Assembly: GCA_016927125.1 (NCBI GenBank)
Contig: JAFGNG010000157.1
Location: 1-11,783, forward strand
Length of the DNA: 11,783 nt
From: Planctomycetota bacterium
GTDB lineage: Bacteria; Planctomycetota; SZUA-567; JAFGNG01
Direction of reading: 5' to 3'
Shown here: piece by piece, positions 6,304 through 11,783 of the stretch
Position numbering within the stretch: the stretch's first letter is position 1
Layout of the letters: each line of letters begins with the position of its first letter
Program-made: the position numbers and the translations under genes
Notes under the pieces: model-generated
The model's database searches: none
The model's input: only the letters and a program-made list of their open reading frames with translations
Told to the model about the DNA's origin: nothing

Positions 6304-8946
6304 ATGACTTGCGCGGATCTGAATCTAGATATTGATCTTGCCTGCATTGAAGCGGTCTTTCAGAAAATTGAACCCGGCGACAATATTGTCTGGCAAGTGG
6401 AATCCATCGAAGATTATCTTCCCTTAGTCAAATCTTATGCCAAGAGCGTAATCGCCCGGGGAGAGCGGGCGGTTTATTTCCGCTTCGCCAAGCATAAGCC
6501 GCTGGTGGAGGAAGGCCACAATGTCGAGGTTTATAACCTGCACCCTGAAAAGGGGTTTGAATATGTGATCACGGAAATCCATGATGTTATAGAAAAGAAT
6601 GGCCAGGGCGGGCATTATATCTTCGATTGCCTCTCCGAACTGGTGGTAGACTGGTGCAGCGACCGGATGCTGGGTAATTTTTTCATGCTGACCTGTCCCT
6701 ACCTCCTTGAGCATAAGGCAGTGGCTTACTTTGCGTTGCTGCGTAACCAGCATTCCTTCCATGCCACCACCCCGATCCGGCAGACTACCCAGATCATCGT
6801 GGATGTCTATCGCCATGCCCATAATTTCTATATTCACCCCTTGAAGGTAGCGGGTCGTCATTCCCCGACCATGTATATGTTCCATCTCTGGGACGGCAAG
6901 CAATTCCAGCCTGTGATGCAGAGCGTAACCGTTACCGAAATTCTCGCCACCACTCCCTGGAGCCGCCTGGACAGCGCCAGCTATCGCCATGGCTTTTGGA
7001 GCAGCACCTTCACCGAAGCGGAAGAGCTGTTCGCCAGCCTGGATCGCGCCAGTGAACCAGACACCTACGTTACCGCCTTTACCAATCGGCTTTTGCGCAT
7101 GGCTATCACCAGGGAAGAGCGGATCTTCAAGCTGGCGGAGAAATACCTCGATCTGGGGGATATTCTTGAGATCCGGCGCCGGATGATCGGCACCGGCTTG
7201 ATTGGCGGTAAATCGGTCGGGATGTTATTGGCGCGGGCAATCCTGACCAAGACCGACCCCCATTGGCGGGAGATTTTGGAACCTCATGATAGCTTCTTCA
7301 TTGGGGCGGATGTCTTTTATACCTACCTGGTGCAAAACGGGCTGTGGTGGAAAAAGCAAGCCCAGAAAAATCCTGAAACCTTTCTGGATGGTGCGGAAGA
7401 AACCCAGCAGCGCATTATGGCTGGCAAGTTCCCGGAATATATTATCAAGCAGTTTGCCGATATGCTGGACTATTTCGGCCAGTCTCCGATCATTGTCCGC
7501 TCCAGTAGTCTGCTGGAAGATAATTTCGGCAATGCCTTCGCCGGCAGGTATGAGAGCGTCTTCTGCGTCAACCAGGGTTCCCACCAGCAACGCCTGGAAA
7601 AATTCATGGAGGCAGTGCGAACCGTCTATGCCAGTACCATGAGTGAAAAGGCGCTCCGCTATCGTGCCCGCCGCGGTTTGCTGGAGCAGGATGAACAGAT
7701 GGCCCTGTTGATCCAGCGGGTCTCCGGTGCGGTCTACGGGCGCCGGTATTATCCCCAGGCGGCAGGGGTGGGCTTGTCATTCAATCCCTATGTCTGGAGC
7801 CAGCAGATAGACCCCACCGCTGGTGTCCTGCGCCTGGTCTTCGGCCTGGGCACGCGGGCGGTTGATCGCCATGATGATGACTATACCAACCTGGTTTCTC
7901 TCAATGCCCCGGAACGCCGCCCGGTGGCTAATTATGAGGAAGCGCGCCAGTATACGCAACGAAAGGTGGATTTGCTGGATCTGGAATCAAACCAACAGGT
8001 CTCCCTAGAATTTTCCGAGGTGGCTGCCGATTCCCCAGGTTTGCCGTTGCAACTATTTGCCCAGCGGGACCGGAACCTGGAACGGATGGTCTCCGAAAAC
8101 AAGTCGAAAAAAATCTTTCCCTGGATTTTAACCTTTAAAAACCTGCTGGCTAAAACCTCTTTTGTTGAGGAGATGCGGGAGATGCTGAAGATCCTGCATG
8201 CAACCTATGAATGTCCCGTGGATGTTGAATTTACCACTAACTTCTTGAGTGACGATAATTATAAGATTAACCTGGTTCAGTGCAGGCCCTTGCAGGTTAA
8301 AAGCGGCGATCTTATCTCTGAACCGCCCGCCGAGATCCCCAAGGAGCAAATTGTATTTAAAAGCCAGGGTTCAGTAATTGGCCAGAGTCGCCATGTCAAG
8401 GTCGATCGCCTGATCTATGTCATGCCCGAGGAGTATAATAAACTTACCACCAGTGAACGCTATTCCATCGCCAGGGTTATCGGTGACCTCACTCACCTGG
8501 AAAAACGGGAGCAGTGCGGCACCATCATGCTTCTGGGGCCAGGCAGGTGGGGTACTACCACTCCTGCGCTGGGGGTGCCGCTTTCCTTTGCCGAAATCAA
8601 CACAGTCAGTATCCTCTGCGAGATTGTTGCGATGGGCGATGGCCTGGTTCCAGATGTCAGCCTTGGGACCCACTTCTTTAATGATCTGGTGGAGATGGAT
8701 ATGCTCTACCTGGCGCTTTTTCCCACCCAGGAAAATGATTATATCAATCAGGAGTTTCTCGGAGGAACGCCCCACAGGTTTGTCGAGCTCTTGCCGGAAG
8801 CTGAAAAATGGAGCCAGGTTATCCGCGTGGTCGATGCCTCCCAGTGCAACGGTGGCAAGCTGATCCACCTCTATGCTGATACCCTTAAGCAGTATGCGAT
8901 CTGCTACCACGAGGATCAAGATCATCCCATCACCGGGAGGGATTAA
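6304..8946 (+). CDS. PEP/pyruvate-binding-domain protein (PPDK/PEP synthase N-like) with degenerate RecA-like N-terminus
   Basis: An 880-aa multidomain protein. Residues about 20-200 look like a KaiC/RecA-type fold: GDNIVWQVES sits where a Walker A loop would be but lacks GxxxxGKT, while GGHYIFDCLSEL at 102-112 matches a Walker B strand. Residues about 290-665 match the ATP-grasp nucleotide-binding half of PEP synthase and pyruvate phosphate dikinase: IGGKSVGM at 300-307, IIVRSSSLLEDNFGNAFAG at 396-414, and a closing INLVQCRPL at 655-663. The His-containing swivel motif (G-G-x-T-S-H type) and the C-terminal PEP/pyruvate barrel are not visible. The C-terminal 215 residues form a separate region with GPGRWGTTTP. 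It therefore probably binds ATP but is not a standard PEP synthase. The ATG at 6304 has AGAGAAAG 8 nt upstream. It is flanked by candidate promoters on both sides, so it may be monocistronic. No signal peptide is visible. Confidence 0.8.
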   Translation: MTCADLNLDIDLACIEAVFQKIEPGDNIVWQVESIEDYLPLVKSYAKSVIARGERAVYFRFAKHKPLVEEGHNVEVYNLHPEKGFEYVITEIHDVIEKNGQGGHYIFDCLSELVVDWCSDRMLGNFFMLTCPYLLEHKAVAYFALLRNQHSFHATTPIRQTTQIIVDVYRHAHNFYIHPLKVAGRHSPTMYMFHLWDGKQFQPVMQSVTVTEILATTPWSRLDSASYRHGFWSSTFTEAEELFASLDRASEPDTYVTAFTNRLLRMAITREERIFKLAEKYLDLGDILEIRRRMIGTGLIGGKSVGMLLARAILTKTDPHWREILEPHDSFFIGADVFYTYLVQNGLWWKKQAQKNPETFLDGAEETQQRIMAGKFPEYIIKQFADMLDYFGQSPIIVRSSSLLEDNFGNAFAGRYESVFCVNQGSHQQRLEKFMEAVRTVYASTMSEKALRYRARRGLLEQDEQMALLIQRVSGAVYGRRYYPQAAGVGLSFNPYVWSQQIDPTAGVLRLVFGLGTRAVDRHDDDYTNLVSLNAPERRPVANYEEARQYTQRKVDLLDLESNQQVSLEFSEVAADSPGLPLQLFAQRDRNLERMVSENKSKKIFPWILTFKNLLAKTSFVEEMREMLKILHATYECPVDVEFTTNFLSDDNYKINLVQCRPLQVKSGDLISEPPAEIPKEQIVFKSQGSVIGQSRHVKVDRLIYVMPEEYNKLTTSERYSIARVIGDLTHLEKREQCGTIMLLGPGRWGTTTPALGVPLSFAEINTVSILCEIVAMGDGLVPDVSLGTHFFNDLVEMDMLYLALFPTQENDYINQEFLGGTPHRFVELLPEAEKWSQVIRVVDASQCNGGKLIHLYADTLKQYAICYHEDQDHPITGRD

Positions 8947-9006
8947 ACCTAACCGAAGGATTGGAAGCATGAGGAAACATTAAATCGAAAGTTCATATAT
9001 TTATAA

Positions 9007-9036
9007 TTGCCTTTTTTGCGGGAGAAAAAATATAAT
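9007..9036 (+). promoter_or_regulatory. Sigma70-type promoter for the nqr genes
   Basis: TTGCCT at 9007-9012 (4 of 6) and a perfect TATAAT at 9031-9036 are separated by 18 bp. AT-rich sequence upstream (about 8992-9006) could act as an UP element. Transcription would start near 9043, giving a leader of roughly 35 nt before the GTG start of nqrB. This is the best promoter in the window. Confidence 0.6.
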
Positions 9037-9064
9037 GGATTATGGATTTGCTTGGTATCCGTGG

Positions 9065-9070
9065 GGGAAG
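9065..9070 (+). promoter_or_regulatory. Ribosome binding site supporting a GTG start
   Basis: GGGGAAG-type sequence (GTGGGGGAAG) lies about 6-7 nt before the GTG at 9077. An in-frame TAA directly precedes that GTG (9074-9076), so no earlier start is possible. The next methionine codons, near 9122, lack a comparable site. Confidence 0.6.
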
Positions 9071-9076
9071 ACCTAA

Positions 9077-10129
9077 GTGGAGAAAGCCGCGCCGAAAGTA
9101 AAAATATTCATCAAGCAAAAAATGATGCGCAAGATGATGCTCGCGCTCCTGCCCTGTGTCATCGGCGCAATCTATTACTTCGGCTGGCGCAGCCTGGCAA
9201 TGCTAGCCTGGGCAGGGGCGCTGGGATTTATCACGGAATATATCTTCGCCCGCACCCGCAAGGAGCCGGTCAGCGAAGCGGTCTTTGTCACCACCACCAT
9301 CTTCACCCTGATCATACCGCCCACCGTGCCGTTCCATATCCTCTCCATCGGAATTATCTTTGCCGTGATGTTTGCCAAGGAGATCTTTGGCGGCTTTGGT
9401 AAAAATATCTTCAATCCCGCGATGGCGGGCAGGTGTTTTATTTATATCTGTTTCCCCGTGGCTATGACTGCTACCTGGGCGCAACCGGCAGCGGGAACCT
9501 GGGGCGCGCTGGACAGGTGGACTACGGTCAGCACCGCTGACACCGTAACCTCTGCCACCCCGATGGCGAACCTTAAGGCTGGCAAGCTGGTTGAAAGCGA
9601 CAGCCCCGAAGCAGCGGACGAGATCCCCTTTGATATTCCGGAAGGGCAATCCGTCAAGCTCAAGAAAGCGACCCTGGTCAAGGGCATGTTGACCGGCAGA
9701 ATAAGCGGTACCCTGGGGGTTACCAGCGCCATCCTGGTTCTGATCGGCGGGTTGTACCTGTTTCTGACTAAAACCGGGAACCGGACAATAATCCTCTCGA
9801 CCATTATTACCTATGCCATTTTGAACCAGGTGCTTAACTGGCTGAATGTCTCGCCGATACCGGGCGCCTGGCCGACCGTGATCAGTGGAAGCTTCCTCTT
9901 CGGCGCCTTCTTCATGGCGACCGATCCGGTCAGCGCTCCCAAATTAAAAGAGGCCAGGATTATCTATGGCATGATCATTGCCATCTGTACCGTGGTGATT
10001 CGGAACTTTTCTATCTTTAACGGTGGATTCATGTTCGCCATCCTGATCGCGAACATGTTCGGCCCGATCCTGGATTATTCCCTGCGCGAGTTTAAGGCCA
10101 AACGCGTTGATAAGGCGAAAGACCGATGA
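9077..10129 (+). CDS. nqrB: NqrB/RnfD-family membrane subunit with covalent FMN site
   Basis: A 350-aa polytopic inner-membrane protein of the NqrB/RnfD family, a core subunit of the Na+-translocating NADH:quinone oxidoreductase or the related Rnf complex. About eight to ten hydrophobic segments are visible. Family motifs include GKNIFNPAMAGR at 108-119 and FMATDPVSAPKL at 279-290. DTVTSAT at 155-161 fits the flavinylation pattern, making T161 the likely phosphoester-linked FMN site installed by an ApbE-type transferase. FMATDPVSA and ANMFGPILDY look more like NqrB, but 350 aa is short for NqrB (about 410 in Vibrio) and closer to RnfD. It starts at GTG with a purine-rich site, directly after an in-frame stop. 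The 3' end overlaps nqrC as ATGA. It is the first gene of the unit; neither nqrA nor rnfC precedes it. Family certain; NQR versus Rnf less so. Confidence 0.85.
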   Translation: MEKAAPKVKIFIKQKMMRKMMLALLPCVIGAIYYFGWRSLAMLAWAGALGFITEYIFARTRKEPVSEAVFVTTTIFTLIIPPTVPFHILSIGIIFAVMFAKEIFGGFGKNIFNPAMAGRCFIYICFPVAMTATWAQPAAGTWGALDRWTTVSTADTVTSATPMANLKAGKLVESDSPEAADEIPFDIPEGQSVKLKKATLVKGMLTGRISGTLGVTSAILVLIGGLYLFLTKTGNRTIILSTIITYAILNQVLNWLNVSPIPGAWPTVISGSFLFGAFFMATDPVSAPKLKEARIIYGMIIAICTVVIRNFSIFNGGFMFAILIANMFGPILDYSLREFKAKRVDKAKDR

Positions 10130-10746
10130 CAGAGAAGAAGTGGTTCCCCATCATCTACATGTTTATCATCACGGCTGTCTTCAGCTTTGTCTTGATCGGC
10201 TTTACTAACTTCACCAGCGCCAGGGTAGCGGCGAACCAGCGGCTCGCCTTTGAGAAGGCGGTACTGGCAGTCCTCCCGGGTTTGTATCCTGAAGGCGAAA
10301 AAATCTCAAGCCTGGATCTGCACCAGCGCTTCGTGGACAAGGTCTTGCCTCCCGATGAAACCAGCGGCGGAGCTTATACCCTGAGAGATTCTGGAAAACT
10401 GATTGCTTACGCCCTGCCGATTTCCGGGCGCGGGTTCTGGGCGGAGATCAAGGGCGTCATTGGCATCAGCGCCGACCAGAAGACTATTACCGCTGTCTCC
10501 TTTTACCAGCAGAATGAAACCCCCGGCTTGGGGGCGGAGATTGCCAAACCTGAATTCCGAAAACAATTTCATGGTAAGGTAATCTTGTTTAGCGACAAAC
10601 CGCTTGCTTTCAAGCGCCCCGGCGAGCAGCTTGATGCCCACAGTATCAACGCGGTTACCGGCGCCACCCAGACCTGCACCCGCCTGGAGAAAATTATTAA
10701 TGACGCGTTGATCAACTGGCAGAAACAAGTAAAACCTGAACCTTAA
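10126..10746 (+). CDS. nqrC: NqrC/RnfG-family FMN-binding subunit
   Basis: A 206-aa subunit with one N-terminal membrane helix (about residues 7-28) and an extracytoplasmic FMN-binding domain. The family hallmark ETPGLGAEI lies at 131-139, followed by PEFRKQFHGK at 142-151. The flavin site is NAVTGATQT at 175-183, with T181 as the expected FMN-linked threonine. The usual aspartate at the start of this motif (DxxSGAT) is asparagine, N175. Length is nearer RnfG (about 200) than Vibrio NqrC (about 257). In NQR this FMN passes electrons between the membrane iron-sulfur centre and the NqrB FMN. It overlaps nqrB by 4 nt (ATGA) and lies 19 nt before nqrD. Confidence 0.85.
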   Translation: MTEKKWFPIIYMFIITAVFSFVLIGFTNFTSARVAANQRLAFEKAVLAVLPGLYPEGEKISSLDLHQRFVDKVLPPDETSGGAYTLRDSGKLIAYALPISGRGFWAEIKGVIGISADQKTITAVSFYQQNETPGLGAEIAKPEFRKQFHGKVILFSDKPLAFKRPGEQLDAHSINAVTGATQTCTRLEKIINDALINWQKQVKPEP

Positions 10747-10765
10747 GGGATTAGAGGTTGCGAGT

Positions 10766-11374
10766 ATGAACCGCAATAATAAAAAAGTAATCCATGATGC
10801 CCTCTGGCAGAACAATCCCATTTTCGGGCAGGTGCTGGGGATCTGCAGCACTTTAGCAGTGACCAACCTGGTGCTTAACACCATGGTAATGTGCTTGGCG
10901 CTAATTTTCACCCTTTCCTTCAGCGCGGTCAGCGTTTCTATTTTAAGAAGGTTCACCCCCCGCAACATCAGGATGATGGTCGAGACGCTGATTATCGCCT
11001 TTTATGTTATTATCGTGGATATTATGCTCAAGGCATACTGGCCGCAGATGAGCGAGAACCTCGGCCCCTATGTGGGCCTGATCATCACCAATTGCATTGT
11101 CATGGGCAGGTGCGAGGCCTGCAGCAATTCCTGCGCTCCCGCGCCGGCCTTGATGGACGGCTTCTTCAACGCCCTCGGCTATACCTTTGTCTTACTGATT
11201 ATTGCCACCTTCCGCGAGGTGCTCGGCTTGGGGACCTTCATGGGATTTGCCGTGCCGTTCTTCAGTGGTCCCTACTGGGACAAGTGGGTGATTATGGTAA
11301 TGCCGCCGGGCGCGTTCTTCATGCTTGGCATTGTGGTCTGGATTTTCCGCGCGATCCAGCTCAGGAAGGAGTAG
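10766..11374 (+). CDS. nqrD: NqrD/RnfE-family membrane subunit with extra cysteines
   Basis: A 202-aa polytopic membrane protein of the NqrD/RnfE family. LWQNNPIFGQVLGICSTLAVTN near the start and GLIITNCIVMGR at 104-115 are diagnostic; GICS and LIITNCIVMGR favour NqrD over RnfE. C27 and C110 correspond to the cysteines that, with their NqrE counterparts, hold the intramembrane [2Fe-2S] centre on the electron path across the membrane. Directly after C110 the sequence is GRCEACSNSC, adding C116, C119 and C123, where family members usually read GRAEAFA without cysteines. AGAGG lies upstream of the ATG, and an AGGAAGGAG site at its 3' end serves nqrE 7 nt later. The family call is secure; the meaning of the extra cysteines is unknown. 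Confidence 0.88.
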   Translation: MNRNNKKVIHDALWQNNPIFGQVLGICSTLAVTNLVLNTMVMCLALIFTLSFSAVSVSILRRFTPRNIRMMVETLIIAFYVIIVDIMLKAYWPQMSENLGPYVGLIITNCIVMGRCEACSNSCAPAPALMDGFFNALGYTFVLLIIATFREVLGLGTFMGFAVPFFSGPYWDKWVIMVMPPGAFFMLGIVVWIFRAIQLRKE

Positions 11375-11381
11375 GTTGCCC

Positions 11382-11783
11382 ATGGAAATACAGGCTGAAC
11401 TTACCCAGGCCTTTGTGGTCTTTGTCTCGGCGATCTTTACGCAGAATATTCTGCTATCATACTTCCTCGGACTTTGCCCCTTCATTGGAGTGTCCCGCGA
11501 GGTCAAGACCGCCTTCGGCCTGGGAGTGGCCGTGATCTTTGTGATGACCACCACCTCCCTTCTCAACTGGCTGGTCTACCATTATGTGCTGGTGCCGTTG
11601 GGTCTCCAGTTCTTCCGCTTTATCCTCTTTATCATTGTGATCGCGGCCTTTGTCCAATTCATCGAGATGGTGATTGATAAGTATTCCCCGGTGTTGTACC
11701 AGAATCTCGGCGTTTTTCTGCCGCTCATTACCGTCAACTGCGCGATTCTCGGCGCGTCTCTGTTCATGGTGATCCGGAATTAC
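11382..11783 (+). CDS. nqrE: NqrE/RnfA-family membrane subunit, 3'-truncated by the window edge
   Basis: The first 134 codons of a polytopic membrane subunit; the frame is open to the last base, so the end lies outside (full length is usually about 200 aa). FLGLCPFIGVS at 28-38, TAFGLGVAV and FLPLITVNCAILG at 112-124 identify the NqrE/RnfA family. C32 and C120 match the intramembrane [2Fe-2S] ligands that pair with those of NqrD. ITVNCAILG, VIDKYSP and the RNY ending here resemble NqrE, while VMTTTSLLNWLVYHYVLVPL is closer to RnfA, so the protein is intermediate. NqrD and NqrE are inverted-topology homologues that form the central channel. The ATG at 11382 has GGAG at 11368-11371, ten nt upstream. 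The next gene, unseen, would be nqrF or rnfB and would settle the type. Confidence 0.88.
   Translation, partial: MEIQAELTQAFVVFVSAIFTQNILLSYFLGLCPFIGVSREVKTAFGLGVAVIFVMTTTSLLNWLVYHYVLVPLGLQFFRFILFIIVIAAFVQFIEMVIDKYSPVLYQNLGVFLPLITVNCAILGASLFMVIRNY

Noticed and set aside
8371..8970. 199-aa minus-strand open frame at the end of the 880-aa gene
   Set aside because: It lies almost wholly inside the conserved C-terminal region of the + strand protein and has no family likeness.
9002..9007. A second perfect TATAAT upstream of nqrB
   Set aside because: No acceptable -35 hexamer lies 16-18 bp upstream; it more likely forms part of the AT-rich region ahead of the main promoter.
9007..9402. 131-aa + strand open frame starting ahead of nqrB
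   Set aside because: It overlaps the nqrB coding sequence in another frame and its start lies in the promoter spacer; its His/Gly-rich sequence looks like a frame shadow.
10306..10968. 220-aa minus-strand open frame across nqrC and nqrD
   Set aside because: It crosses two clear coding regions and their junction and shows no domain or ribosome site.

Overview
The window is a bacterial chromosomal segment with moderate GC. Every gene I can support lies on the + strand, packed with short gaps or 4-8 nt overlaps. A Na+-NQR/Rnf-type membrane complex plus a PilT-family motor suggests a diderm bacterium. I cannot name the phylum from sequence alone. I saw no mobile element, tRNA, rRNA or CRISPR array, and no gene-free stretch exceeds 300 bases.

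Region 1 (2-6100) is a tight run of seven genes. They are: a radical SAM protein of the PflX-like (COG1313) type, cut by the left window edge; a Ycf46-like AAA+ ATPase; a small protein with an Ala-rich hydrophobic N-terminus and a Ycf35/DUF1257-like C-terminus; a DUF2997-type small protein; a zinc-ribbon membrane protein ending in a signal-peptidase-I-like domain that appears to lack catalytic residues; a TPR protein; and a PilT/PilU-family ATPase. The first four look like a conserved but functionally unassigned module, related to genes kept in some plastids and cyanobacteria (ycf46, ycf35). Spacing suggests one transcription unit.

Region 2 (6101-8946) starts with a 203-nt intergenic stretch carrying a perfect 10-bp inverted repeat (possible terminator or operator) and a weak promoter candidate. 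An 880-aa protein follows. It has a degenerate RecA/KaiC-like N-terminus and a PEP-synthase/PPDK ATP-grasp-like core, but no recognisable phosphohistidine swivel motif or PEP-binding C-terminal barrel. Its reaction is unknown.

Region 3 (8947-11783) has a good sigma70-type promoter and then nqrB-nqrC-nqrD-nqrE, the last cut by the right edge. These encode the core membrane subunits of a Na+-translocating NADH:quinone oxidoreductase or Rnf-like complex. NqrD and NqrE look more like NQR than Rnf, and no nqrA or rnfC precedes nqrB. Flavin-attachment threonines are present in NqrB and NqrC, and the paired intramembrane [2Fe-2S] cysteines are present in NqrD and NqrE. NqrD also carries an unusual extra cluster of three cysteines next to one of these ligands.
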